Source: CAYHZL01 sp964361075 (GTDB lineage Bacteria > Bacteroidota > Ignavibacteria > UBA10030 > UBA8401). From it: a DNA stretch of 18,407 bases. The stretch is taken from positions 1 to 18,407 of the forward strand of contig CAYHZL010000052.1 of assembly GCA_964361075.1 (NCBI GenBank). The letters run 5' to 3'. A program made the translations under genes and the position numbers. Under the pieces are notes generated by a model. That model made no database searches, was not told the origin of the DNA, and worked only from the letters and a program-made list of their open reading frames with translations. Positions 6,290-14,211 of the stretch are shown here, piece after piece. The number at the start of each line of letters is the position of its first letter. Position 1 is the first letter of the stretch.

Positions 6290-6490
6290 ATGTTCGAGTT
6301 CAGAACTGCGTGTATCCGAGTTTGGAACACGAAAGATGTTGTTTTGTACTTGGATGATGGTGTTTTGAACAAGATTAATTTAGTAAAAAGTACAGAGGAT
6401 GGTGTTCGGAACACGAGAGGTGGATTTCAAAACACGGAGGATAGTGTTCAGACCCGATCTGACGTAAAAAAAGTAACAAGCAAAGATTAA
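6290..6490 (+). CDS. Possible small heptad-repeat protein, or translated 21-bp minisatellite
   Basis: 66-aa ORF starting at ATG 6290 with no clear ribosome site. From residue 4 to 59 it divides into eight 7-residue units of pattern V-x-N-T-x-D/G-G: VWNTKDV, VLYLDDG, VLNKINL, VKSTEDG, VRNTRGG, FQNTEDS, VQTRSDV, preceded by FRTACIR. The DNA shows the same 21-bp period (for example GTGTTCGGAACAC). The frame may be open only because the repeat unit is a multiple of three. No signal peptide, membrane segment or known domain was seen. Function unknown. Confidence 0.3.
   Translation: MFEFRTACIRVWNTKDVVLYLDDGVLNKINLVKSTEDGVRNTRGGFQNTEDSVQTRSDVKKVTSKD
6299..6466. repeat. Degenerate 21-bp tandem repeat (about 8 units)
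   Basis: Units share the form GTGTTCnGAACACGnnGGATG with considerable drift. They are clearest at 6404-6466 and more degenerate towards 6299. Each unit encodes one heptad of the overlapping ORF. Confidence 0.6.
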
Positions 6491-6498
6491 CAACCAAG

Positions 6499-6640
6499 AA
6501 AGGAGGTTTATCAAAATCACACAAATAAAAAAACGATCTGGAGATTGTGGCACCGGAAACGGGTATTGCGCAAACATTTTAAGCGTCCTGAAGCCCGCCT
6601 TTCGACGGAAGATGTCTTTGTGTTTGCAACCGTATATTAA
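6499..6640 (+). pseudogene. Strong Shine-Dalgarno followed by a small basic ORF lacking a start codon
   Basis: AAAGGAGGT (6499-6507) is one of the best ribosome sites in the window, yet no ATG, GTG or TTG lies at normal spacing. The frame ending at TAA 6638-6640 is open from 6491. It reads as a basic, protein-like peptide: TIWRLWHRKRVLRKHF, then KRPEARLSTEDVFVFATVY. The frame best placed for the ribosome site instead starts KITQIKK (6513-6533), and the two frames meet at a run of seven A (6527-6533). Either this is a decayed small gene (lost start, single-base slip), or it initiates at a rare codon or by frameshift. I do not recognise the family. Confidence 0.35.
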
Positions 6641-6681
6641 CTAACTATTTGTTTGCAGACCAATTAGAAAGGGTTAAGATT

Positions 6682-8706
6682 ATGAAACATCTATTAGTCA
6701 TTTTCGCAATGTTTTCTATCGTTTTGACAAATGCTAGCGCCCAACCAAAGAAAATTGTAAACCCACCAAACATCGTTTCCGAAGCGAATTTTTACATTGA
6801 TGGGAACGAATTGCTTTCAGATGCTATCGTCCTTAAATTCAAAGAAAAAGTTGTTACATCAGATGATACCACAAAATCTTTTTCTCAAAGGATCGATGGT
6901 AAATTCCAAAGTACTCTAAACGTGTTAAAAGAGATCGAAAAGAAAGCAGGTAAGATTAGGTTTGATAAGAGTATCAAAAATGCTGACCCAAACAATTTAA
7001 CACGAATCAATAAGCGAACTGGAAAATCTGTTACGATCAAAGATTTATCACAAGTGTATCACTTGAGGTTTGATAATCCGGTTTCGGTGACAGAAATAAT
7101 CAATCAACTTAAAAACCTTCCCGAGGTTGAATATGTCCATCAAGCAGTAACTGTAGTCTATAACTATACTCCAAGCGATCCAATGTTCAGTTCACCCGGA
7201 CAATGGAATTTAAATGCAGTTCAAGCAACAAGTGCGTGGGATATTACATCGGGTAGTTCTTCTATCACTGTTGGACTTGTAGACCAAGGTGTAAATTATA
7301 ACCATGAAGATTTACAAGGTCAAAGTAATAGGACGGATGGAGTAATTACAGGTTATCATGGAACGGCGGTTGCCGGCGTTGCAGGGGTAAAAACGAACAA
7401 TAGTACTGGTATAGCAGGACTTGGTTTTAACATAAAACTGAATTCGTACAATGTTGATTATTCCATTGTAAATGCGATTGATATGTGTGCCCGGTACTCA
7501 GATATTATTAACATGAGTTTTGGAACTGTCTATTCCGTGACGTATGAAGATTTAGTAGAAATAGGCTGTCCAAAACCATTAAAATGGGTTGGTTCTGTAA
7601 AACCCTATAACTACGCTGAAGTTTCTGATGCTGTTGCAAATGCTATTACTCAAGGTGTTGTTTGCATAGCATCTGCTGGGAACTTGAGTATGAATTCTGG
7701 ATGGTTTGCTCCCTATCCAGAATTATGTGATTGCAGTAAAATACCATTTATTGCTTGGCCTGCAGCCTACTCAGGTGTAATTGCAGTTTCAGCAACCGGC
7801 TTAAACCAAAGTGTAGAACAATTTGTTGATGTTTGGAATTACGGGTCATTTGTAGATGTGTCCGCACCTGGATTTGATATAACAACCACAGATTATTATG
7901 GAGGATATACCAATGTCAACGGAACATCTTTTTCTGCACCACTAACTGCTGCTCTTAGTGGTTTACTTTTGTCATTAAATTCAAATTTAACAGTTCAACA
8001 AGTGAGCGATTATATTACAAAGAGTACCGATAAAATTGATGCCACGCGTTTTCCATATGATGGTAACGGATGGAATCAATATCTCGGGTACGGAAGGATT
8101 AACGCGTACAAAGCAGTTCAACCTCCTTCTGCCCCTCAAAATCTTTCGTACTCAAACGTGAGTGGACACCCGCGGTTATCGTGGTCTGCTGCAGAATGGG
8201 ATGTAACAAAATATGAAGTGTGGAGAGACTTAGGATCCGATTACACGAAGATTGCCGAAGTGAATGCGCCAACAACAACATATGATGATTACGATCTTGT
8301 TATCAGCGAAAGTAATCCGTACAGCGCATGGTATTATGTAAAAGCAAAAGATTTAACGAATTTAACTTCAGTAGCATCATCTTCGCTCAGAGTTCGGTAT
8401 TTTGGTCAGCAGGATAAACAATTTGAAATTGTTCAACTACCTTCCAATCCGACTCTGTATCAGAACTATCCTAATCCATTTAATCCGACAACAACGATAA
8501 AATATTCTGTACCAGATGAACAATTTGTTTCTATAAAATTGTACAATGGTCTTGGACAGAAGATTGAAACAATTGTAGAAGGAATGAAACAAGCCGGATT
8601 TTATCAAATGAATTTTGATGCTTCACAATTGCCAAGTGGAATTTATTTCTATACGATGAAATCTGGAAATACTGTTAATACTCAAAAAATGATTTTACAA
8701 AAGTAG
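6682..8706 (+). CDS. Secreted subtilisin-like (S8) serine protease with T9SS sorting domain
   Basis: 674-aa extracellular serine endopeptidase. The start is ATG 6682 with AGAAAGGG (6666-6673) upstream, giving a signal peptide (MKHLLVIF...TNASA, then Q). Residues about 35-165 are an N-terminal propeptide of the I9-like kind (VYHLRFDNP...EVEYVHQ), expected to act as intramolecular chaperone and inhibitor. The S8 catalytic domain spans about 180-470. It has D201 in VGLVDQG (usually D-T/S-G), H226 in HGTAVAGVAG, oxyanion N334 in SAGN, and S416 in NGTSFSAP. The catalytic triad is therefore complete and activity is likely. A fibronectin-III-like domain follows at about 475-565 (PSAPQNLSYS...KYEVWRD). 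The T9SS type A domain starts at N595 (NYPNPFNPTTTI). It sits downstream of the 6.0-6.6 kb non-genic region and ends at a strong terminator, so it is probably a single-gene unit. Confidence 0.93.
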   Translation: MKHLLVIFAMFSIVLTNASAQPKKIVNPPNIVSEANFYIDGNELLSDAIVLKFKEKVVTSDDTTKSFSQRIDGKFQSTLNVLKEIEKKAGKIRFDKSIKNADPNNLTRINKRTGKSVTIKDLSQVYHLRFDNPVSVTEIINQLKNLPEVEYVHQAVTVVYNYTPSDPMFSSPGQWNLNAVQATSAWDITSGSSSITVGLVDQGVNYNHEDLQGQSNRTDGVITGYHGTAVAGVAGVKTNNSTGIAGLGFNIKLNSYNVDYSIVNAIDMCARYSDIINMSFGTVYSVTYEDLVEIGCPKPLKWVGSVKPYNYAEVSDAVANAITQGVVCIASAGNLSMNSGWFAPYPELCDCSKIPFIAWPAAYSGVIAVSATGLNQSVEQFVDVWNYGSFVDVSAPGFDITTTDYYGGYTNVNGTSFSAPLTAALSGLLLSLNSNLTVQQVSDYITKSTDKIDATRFPYDGNGWNQYLGYGRINAYKAVQPPSAPQNLSYSNVSGHPRLSWSAAEWDVTKYEVWRDLGSDYTKIAEVNAPTTTYDDYDLVISESNPYSAWYYVKAKDLTNLTSVASSSLRVRYFGQQDKQFEIVQLPSNPTLYQNYPNPFNPTTTIKYSVPDEQFVSIKLYNGLGQKIETIVEGMKQAGFYQMNFDASQLPSGIYFYTMKSGNTVNTQKMILQK

Positions 8707-8725
8707 CTATCATCAAGCCAGATCG

Positions 8726-8760
8726 GTTGACCGTCATCTTAAAGATGACGGTCAACTTTT
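8726..8760 (+). terminator. Intrinsic terminator after the S8 protease gene
   Basis: GTTGACCGTCATC (8726-8738) and GATGACGGTCAAC (8744-8756) form a perfect 13-bp stem with a TTAAA loop, followed by TTTT. It lies 20 bp after the stop codon. Confidence 0.88.
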
Positions 8761-8816
8761 GTCTGTAACATCAAAAAAATTTTATTTTATTGTTTACAAG
8801 AAACGAGGAAACATTT

Positions 8817-10310
8817 ATGCGAGAGACAAGATTTATATTTTTGCTTATCTTATTATCTACAATTAGCTATTCACAGTATAAGAGCGACTTTATGATTGCT
8901 GATTCATCATTAAAACCATTTTTTGATTTTGATAATGACGGATACTTACACATGGTTTGGTGTAATGCTCAAACAAGAGATAAAAGCGTTCGTTATTCTT
9001 CGTTTGATAGTGCTGGCAATATAGTTTATCAAACGAGAAGGATTTCATCTACAATTGCAGCATCGGATCCAAAACTTGCCATAAACAAAAAAATGATTGC
9101 TTGTGTTTGGGAAGATCGAGTAGCTTTAAACTTTACCATATTCAGTACGTACATAGTAGGAAAAATCTTGAAAGATGGATTGGATTACTCGAATGAACTT
9201 CATATTGATGATGGAGATACTACTTTTATTGACGCTTATCGAAGAGCGCCTGAAATTATTTGGCATAATGACTCAATTTTATATCCAGTGTGGTTTGGTC
9301 ATGGTTCGCGATCATTTAGACCAGGATATACTGACATATATTTTCATAAAATATTTTTTCCCCCATTAAGAAAAGCCTATCTTATTGATACTGTATTAAA
9401 TAATTCATGGATTAAGATTAGTGAAATGGCTCCAATCGTTATTCGAAAATCTACAGGTTTAGGTTATTTAGCATTGTGGGTGGAAAAAGACTCAACAAAT
9501 CTTATTAAGATAGTGGGATTTACGTGTAATGATAGCTTAAATCCAATTTTACCGAAAATCGTCTATGTGAATTTTGATTCGACTATAAAATATATAAGCA
9601 AGCCGGCTGTATTTCACAGAGCGAACGGAAATATTATTATTGCATGGGAAAGAGATACAGCGAACTACAAAGCTAATATTTATTTCCAAGAATTTACTGA
9701 ACAGGGAATATCCGTTGGAGGTGTCAAAAAGGTAAATGAAAAATTTGCTTCCGATGCGAGTGAAGTTTCGGCAAGTACAGATTCTGATGATAATTTTATA
9801 ATCGCGTGGGAAGATGGCTCAAATTTAATGGCGCAACGGTATTCAGCAGATATGAATAAAATCGGAACGAATTTCCAATTAAACAGGCTACAAACGGGAG
9901 ATAATATTTTTCCGAGTTTAAGGTTACGCAATAGAAAAATATACACAACGTGGTCAAAATTTGTTGCTGGTTCTCCAAGTGTGTGGATGAATATTTTGGA
10001 TTTTGATAATCCAACTGTGGTTGTAACAGATGAAAATCTTGTAGTTAAAGACTACGCTCTCGAACAGAACTATCCGAACCCATTCAATCCAACAACAAGA
10101 ATTAGTTATTCGCTCCCTAAAGCAGGAAATGTCGTATTGAAAGTCTATGATATACTTGGAAAAGAAGTTACAACACTGGTAAATGGCTACAACAACGAAG
10201 GGCAGTACATTGTAGAATTTGACGCATCTAAACTTTCCAGTGGAATCTACATCTACAAACTCACGTCCGGTAATTTTACGTCGGTGAAGAAGATGCAGTT
10301 GGTGAAATAG
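8817..10310 (+). CDS. Secreted beta-propeller-like protein with T9SS sorting domain
   Basis: 497-aa exported protein of unknown specific role. The start is ATG 8817, with GAGG (8805-8808) at normal spacing and a signal peptide (MRETRFIFLLILLSTISYS, then Q). The region from about residue 25 to 400 has recurrent beta-strand motifs ending in W-E-D or similar: DGYLHMVWCNAQ, IACVWEDRV, YLALWVEKD, IIIAWERDT, FIIAWEDGSN, IYTTWSKF. These are spaced roughly 50-60 residues apart, as in sialidase/BNR-type beta-propellers. No complete Asp-box or catalytic set was identified, so binding rather than catalysis is the safer guess. The T9SS type A domain starts at N418 (NYPNPFNPTTRI) and is clearly diverged from the near-identical pair in the genes at 214 and 3609. 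A short inverted repeat overlaps the stop codon. Separate terminators before and after suggest a single-gene unit. Confidence 0.85.
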   Translation: MRETRFIFLLILLSTISYSQYKSDFMIADSSLKPFFDFDNDGYLHMVWCNAQTRDKSVRYSSFDSAGNIVYQTRRISSTIAASDPKLAINKKMIACVWEDRVALNFTIFSTYIVGKILKDGLDYSNELHIDDGDTTFIDAYRRAPEIIWHNDSILYPVWFGHGSRSFRPGYTDIYFHKIFFPPLRKAYLIDTVLNNSWIKISEMAPIVIRKSTGLGYLALWVEKDSTNLIKIVGFTCNDSLNPILPKIVYVNFDSTIKYISKPAVFHRANGNIIIAWERDTANYKANIYFQEFTEQGISVGGVKKVNEKFASDASEVSASTDSDDNFIIAWEDGSNLMAQRYSADMNKIGTNFQLNRLQTGDNIFPSLRLRNRKIYTTWSKFVAGSPSVWMNILDFDNPTVVVTDENLVVKDYALEQNYPNPFNPTTRISYSLPKAGNVVLKVYDILGKEVTTLVNGYNNEGQYIVEFDASKLSSGIYIYKLTSGNFTSVKKMQLVK

Positions 10311-10326
10311 TGCCAAATGGCACTAT
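10307..10326. repeat. Inverted repeat over the stop codon
   Basis: ATAGTGCCA (10307-10315) and TGGCACTAT (10318-10326) are perfect 9-base arms with a 2-base centre. They include the TAG stop of the preceding gene. No T tract follows directly; the terminator is 28 bp further on. Confidence 0.65.
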
Positions 10327-10353
10327 AGTAAATTAACATAGACTTCCACAAAT

Positions 10354-10400
10354 AAAAAGAGCGACTCACCACGCCACGGCGTGGTAAGCCGCTCTTTTAT
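10354..10400. terminator. Bidirectional terminator between convergent genes
   Basis: AAAAAGAGCGACTCACCACG pairs with CGTGGTAAGCCGCTCTTTT with two mismatches. An A-tract lies on the left and a T-tract on the right, so it can stop both the propeller gene (plus) and ppdK (minus, ending at 10422). Hairpin and flank are nearly identical to the terminator at 5597-5640. Confidence 0.85.
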
Positions 10401-10421
10401 TTTAAACACTTCCGCAAAAAA

Positions 10422-13172
10422 TTATTTTTTCTTCTTTGCAGTTGCTTTTTTTGCTGCTGCTTTTACCGGATACTTTAATGCGGCGCGCGCTGCTGCGAGA
10501 CGTGCAATCGGCACACGGTACGGGGAACAACTTACATAATTGTTTCCAATGATGTGGCAGAATTCCACGCTCGATGGATCGCCGCCATGCTCACCGCAGA
10601 TTCCAACTTTCAATCCCGGACGAGTAGTGCGGCCTTTTGCGATTGCAATTTTCATTAGCGAACCAACGCCATCACGATCCAACACTTCAAACGGATCTTT
10701 CGCATAAATTTCTTTTTCAACATAAGGAATCAAGAAGCGGGCAGAATCGTCGCGGCTGACACCAAGTGTTGTTTGCGTAAGATCGTTTGTTCCGAAGCTG
10801 AAGAATTCGGCAACCGTTGCAATTTCATCGGCTGTGATAGCACCGCGCGGAACTTCAATCATTGTTCCAACGAGGTAATTCAATTTCACTTTCTTTTCCG
10901 CCATCACTTCGCGTGCGACACGGCGAACAATTATTTCCTGATCAATTAATTCTTTCACATTACCAACAAGCGGAATCATGATTTCAGGAAGCACTTTAAT
11001 TCCTTTTGCCTGAATGTTTGCAGCGGCTTCACAAATTGCGCGGCTTTGCATTTCGGTAATTTCAGGATAAATAATTCCGAGACGGCATCCGCGGAAACCA
11101 AGCATCGGATTGAACTCGTGCAATTCGGAAATGCGGCGTTGAATTTTTTCCAAGCTGATGCCCATTTCTTTTGCAAGTTCTCTTTGTGTTGACTCATCGT
11201 GCGGCAAGAATTCGTGAAGCGGCGGATCGATTGTGCGGATGGTTACCGGACGACCGTTCATTGCTGCAAAAATTCCTTCGAAGTCTTCGCGTTGCAACGG
11301 CAATAATTTCGCCAATGCTTTTTTACGATCTTCCACAGTGTCGGCAAGAATCATTTCGCGCATCGGACCGATTTTGCCTTCGCCGAAGAACATGTGTTCT
11401 GTACGGCAGAGACCGATACCTTCAGCACCAAATGCAACTGCGTTGCTTGCCTGATCCGGTTGATCGGCATTGGTACGAATATTTAACGTACGATATTTAT
11501 CTGCCCACGACATGATCTTTGCATACTGGCGATACACCGGTGCATCTTTCGGATCGAGAGTTTTGTCAACAAGCACTTGCAATACTTCGGATGGTTTCGT
11601 TGCAACTTTTCCTTCGATCACTTCGCCGGTTGTTCCGTCGAGAGAAATCCAATCGCCTTCTTTAATTGTCTTTCCATTTACTTTCATGGTGTGCGTGCCG
11701 TAATCAATATCAAGTACAGCGCAACCCGCGACGCACACTTTTCCCATTTGTCGGGCAACAAGCGCTGCGTGCGATGTCATACCACCGCGTGCCGTCAAAA
11801 TACCTTCGGATGCATCCATACCTTTAATATCTTCCGGCGATGTTTCGATGCGGGTAAGGATAACTTTCTCGCCGCGCTTTTTCCATTCTTCTGCATCCGG
11901 TGCGTTGAATACTACGCGACCTGTTGCTGCACCCGGACCTGCGTTCAATCCTTTTGCAAGCAAGCGACCGTTGTTGATAGCAGTTTTCACTTCTTTTAAA
12001 TCAAACACGGGACGGAGAAGTTGATTGAGTTGTTCCGGATCAATTCGCTGAAGCGCTTCTTTATCAGTGATAAGTTTTTCATCAACCATATCAACAGCAA
12101 TTTTTATTGCAGCGAATGCGGTACGTTTCCCAACGCGGCATTGCAGCATGTACAATTTATTTTGTTGAATGGTGAACTCGATGTCGTTCATATCGCGATA
12201 ATGTTTTTCTAATTTGAAACGAATTTTATCGAGCTCTTTGTAAATTTTCGGATTTTCTTTTTCGAGTTGTGAAATGTGAAGTGGTGTGCGCGTACCGGCA
12301 ACAACATCTTCGCCTTGCGCATTCTTTAAATATTCTCCGTAGAAAACATTTTCGCCGGTGGCTGCATCGCGTGTGAACGCAACACCGCTGCCGGAATCTT
12401 CACCCATATTTCCGAACACCATGGATTGGATGTTCACTGCAGTTCCCCATGCTTCAGGGATATCGTACATTTTACGATAGGCAATTGCGCGATCGTTATT
12501 CCATGAACTGAATACTGCACCAACAGCGCCCCAGAGTTGTTTCAATGGGTCTTGTGGAAAATCATGTCCGGTTTTTTCTTTAATTGCTATTTTAAACTGA
12601 GCAATTAAATCTTGCATATCTTCAGCAGTAAGTTCGGTATCGAGATGAACGCCTTTGTCGTGTTTCTTTTTTTCGATGATGAGTTCGAACGGATCGATTT
12701 CATCTTTGTGAACCGGTTTCAAGCCGAGCACAACATCGCCGTACATTTGCACAAAGCGACGATATGAATCGTACACGAAGCGCGGATTCTTTGTCTTCTT
12801 CACAAGTCCATCTGCAACCGCGTCGTTGATTCCGAGATTAAGAATTGTATCCATCATTCCGGGCATGGAAGCGCGCGCGCCGGAGCGAACCGACATCAAC
12901 AATGGATTTTTTACATCACCAAATTTTGCGCCCATTGCTTTTTCAACTTTTTTCAAAGCGGCAAGTACTTCTTTTTCCAAAGTTTTTGGAAAATGTCTTT
13001 TATTAGCGTAGTAATGTGTACACACTTCTGTTGAAACGGTAAAACCTGCAGGTACTGGAAGACCGATGTTGGTCATCTCTGCAAGGTTGGCACCTTTGCC
13101 GCCGAGAAGATTTTTCATTTCTGCTTTTCCTTCAGCTTTTCCGCCGCCGAAGAAATACACGTATTTAGACAT
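10422..13172 (-). CDS. ppdK: Pyruvate, phosphate dikinase
   Basis: 916-aa cytoplasmic enzyme interconverting pyruvate + ATP + Pi and PEP + AMP + PPi. Full family length is about 870-900 residues, so this is complete. Domain order: N-terminal ATP-grasp nucleotide-binding half (residues 1-350, with GGKGANLAEM at 24-33 and SVRSGARASMPGMMDT at 94-109); central swivelling phosphohistidine domain with GGMTSH, H468 being the phosphorylated histidine; C-terminal PEP/pyruvate TIM barrel (about 530-895) with FGTNDLTQTTLG and GICGEHGGDPSS, C859 being the expected acid/base cysteine. All key residues are present. The start is ATG at 13172, with AAAGGA 10 bases upstream on the minus strand. The protein ends in an unusual Lys/Ala-rich tail (KAAAKKATAKKKK). 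It is transcribed divergently from hypB and convergently with the propeller gene. In an anaerobe it would serve pyrophosphate-linked glycolysis or gluconeogenesis; the direction cannot be read from sequence. Confidence 0.98.
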   Translation of the reverse strand: MSKYVYFFGGGKAEGKAEMKNLLGGKGANLAEMTNIGLPVPAGFTVSTEVCTHYYANKRHFPKTLEKEVLAALKKVEKAMGAKFGDVKNPLLMSVRSGARASMPGMMDTILNLGINDAVADGLVKKTKNPRFVYDSYRRFVQMYGDVVLGLKPVHKDEIDPFELIIEKKKHDKGVHLDTELTAEDMQDLIAQFKIAIKEKTGHDFPQDPLKQLWGAVGAVFSSWNNDRAIAYRKMYDIPEAWGTAVNIQSMVFGNMGEDSGSGVAFTRDAATGENVFYGEYLKNAQGEDVVAGTRTPLHISQLEKENPKIYKELDKIRFKLEKHYRDMNDIEFTIQQNKLYMLQCRVGKRTAFAAIKIAVDMVDEKLITDKEALQRIDPEQLNQLLRPVFDLKEVKTAINNGRLLAKGLNAGPGAATGRVVFNAPDAEEWKKRGEKVILTRIETSPEDIKGMDASEGILTARGGMTSHAALVARQMGKVCVAGCAVLDIDYGTHTMKVNGKTIKEGDWISLDGTTGEVIEGKVATKPSEVLQVLVDKTLDPKDAPVYRQYAKIMSWADKYRTLNIRTNADQPDQASNAVAFGAEGIGLCRTEHMFFGEGKIGPMREMILADTVEDRKKALAKLLPLQREDFEGIFAAMNGRPVTIRTIDPPLHEFLPHDESTQRELAKEMGISLEKIQRRISELHEFNPMLGFRGCRLGIIYPEITEMQSRAICEAAANIQAKGIKVLPEIMIPLVGNVKELIDQEIIVRRVAREVMAEKKVKLNYLVGTMIEVPRGAITADEIATVAEFFSFGTNDLTQTTLGVSRDDSARFLIPYVEKEIYAKDPFEVLDRDGVGSLMKIAIAKGRTTRPGLKVGICGEHGGDPSSVEFCHIIGNNYVSCSPYRVPIARLAAARAALKYPVKAAAKKATAKKKK

Positions 13173-13278
13173 AACTGGTGTTTCCTTTCAAGTTCAATAA
13201 ATTGTAATAAGTTACAGTAGTATCACGGGTGAATCCAAAACAACATGCACTCTGCTTTTGTTGAAATATCGTTCTTTC

Positions 13279-13350
13279 TTAATTTCCATCTCTCTATATT
13301 ATTGATTATTGGAAATTAAACCGAGATAATTTACTAAAAATTGGAAATAA
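13279..13350. promoter_or_regulatory. Candidate enhancer sites upstream of the sigma-54 promoter
   Basis: TTAATTTCCA (13279-13288) and TGGAAATTAA (13310-13319) are perfect inverted 10-mers. A further copy in direct orientation, ATTGGAAATAA (13340-13350), starts 32 bp after ATTGGAAATTA (13308-13318), about three helical turns. They lie roughly 65-135 bp upstream of the -24 element, the usual place for activator binding at sigma-54 promoters. The activator is unknown. Confidence 0.4.
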
Positions 13351-13414
13351 TAACACGATTTATTTTTAAACTATGTTTTAATTAGTAGATTGAGCAAATT
13401 ATTTTGTACACAGG

Positions 13415-13429
13415 TGGCACACAACTTGC
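13415..13429 (+). promoter_or_regulatory. Sigma-54 (RpoN) promoter of the hypB-hoxEF operon
   Basis: TGGCAC (13415-13420), a 5-base spacer and TTGC (13426-13429) match the -24/-12 consensus TGGCAC-N5-TTGC exactly. Transcription would start near 13441, leaving a leader of about 95 bases before hypB. The leader contains a small CACAC/GTGTG hairpin (13444-13462). Sigma-54 control is known for hydrogenase and hyp genes in several bacteria. Confidence 0.8.
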
Positions 13430-13536
13430 CGCACTACAGTAATCACACGGGTTTATTGTGTGTACTATTTTTTCTGAAAAACATACTGTTAAGAATATTT
13501 CCACAACACATCAATAATTTTCAAAGCGAGTGAACC

Positions 13537-14190
13537 ATGAGCGTGATAACAATTGAACGAAAAATTTTAGAGAAGAATGATGAACTGGCGAAACGAAACA
13601 GAGAACTGTTCCTTCAAAAAAATATTTTTGTGATTAACATGGTCAGTTCACCCGGCTCCGGTAAAACAAGTTTGCTGGAACGGATGCTTGAAAAAATGAA
13701 ATCGAAAATTCGTATCGCGGTTATCGAAGGTGACGTGCAAACAGATTTGGATGCTCAACGTGTGGCGAAGTTTGATGTGCCTGTGGTGCAGATTGTTACA
13801 AACGGTGGTTGCCATCTCGAAGCGAATCTTGTACACAATGCGATGGCAAATTTTTCGCTTGATGATGTACAGTTGCTTGTTATTGAAAATGTCGGCAATC
13901 TTGTCTGTCCTGCAAATTATGATTTAGGTGAAGCGATGAAAGTTGTTGTTGCGAGTGTTACCGAAGGTGATGATAAACCGCTGAAGTATCCGACAATGTT
14001 TCGCAACGCATCGGTGTTGCTGATTAATAAAATTGATTTGCTGCCGTACCTTCCATGCAACGTAGAAGAATTGAAAGCAAACGCACTTCGCATTAATCCG
14101 ACGTTAAAAATTTTTGAAACATCAGCCACCACTGGTACTGGCATTGTGGAATGGTGTAATTTTTTGGAACACGCTGTAGGGAACATATAA
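13537..14190 (+). CDS. hypB: Hydrogenase nickel incorporation GTPase HypB
   Basis: 217-aa cytoplasmic GTPase that, with HypA, delivers nickel to the [NiFe]-hydrogenase large subunit. Visible motifs are P-loop SSPGSGKTS (37-45), switch/metal region EGDVQTDLDAQR (64-75), the dimer-interface metal ligands C92-H93 in NGGCHLEANL, C124 in NLVCPA, and the guanine-specificity motif NKID (164-167). The N-terminal CxxCGC motif of the E. coli type and the His-rich stretch of the rhizobial type are both absent, so it is the short form without a nickel store. First gene after the sigma-54 promoter. It has only a weak ribosome site (GCGAG). hypA and hypCDEF are not adjacent and must be elsewhere if the hydrogenase is made. 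A repeat-derived hairpin separates it from hoxE. Confidence 0.95.
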   Translation: MSVITIERKILEKNDELAKRNRELFLQKNIFVINMVSSPGSGKTSLLERMLEKMKSKIRIAVIEGDVQTDLDAQRVAKFDVPVVQIVTNGGCHLEANLVHNAMANFSLDDVQLLVIENVGNLVCPANYDLGEAMKVVVASVTEGDDKPLKYPTMFRNASVLLINKIDLLPYLPCNVEELKANALRINPTLKIFETSATTGTGIVEWCNFLEHAVGNI

Positions 14191-14211
14191 AAGACACTTC
14201 AAAAATGGATG

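Noticed and set aside
6649..6681. TTG start for the S8 protease
   Set aside because: ATG 6682 has a well-placed AGAAAGGG and starts the signal peptide directly; the extra residues MFADQLERVKI are not signal-like.
8790..8816. TTG start for the propeller-like gene
   Set aside because: ATG 8817 with GAGG at 8805 and an immediate signal peptide is better.
11577..11999. 140-aa plus-strand ORF inside ppdK
   Set aside because: It is antisense to the conserved central part of ppdK, rich in Cys, His and Phe as shadow frames are, and has no ribosome site.
13444..13476. Terminator in the hypB leader
   Set aside because: The CACAC/GTGTG stem is only 5 bp, and the T-run is separated from it by several bases.
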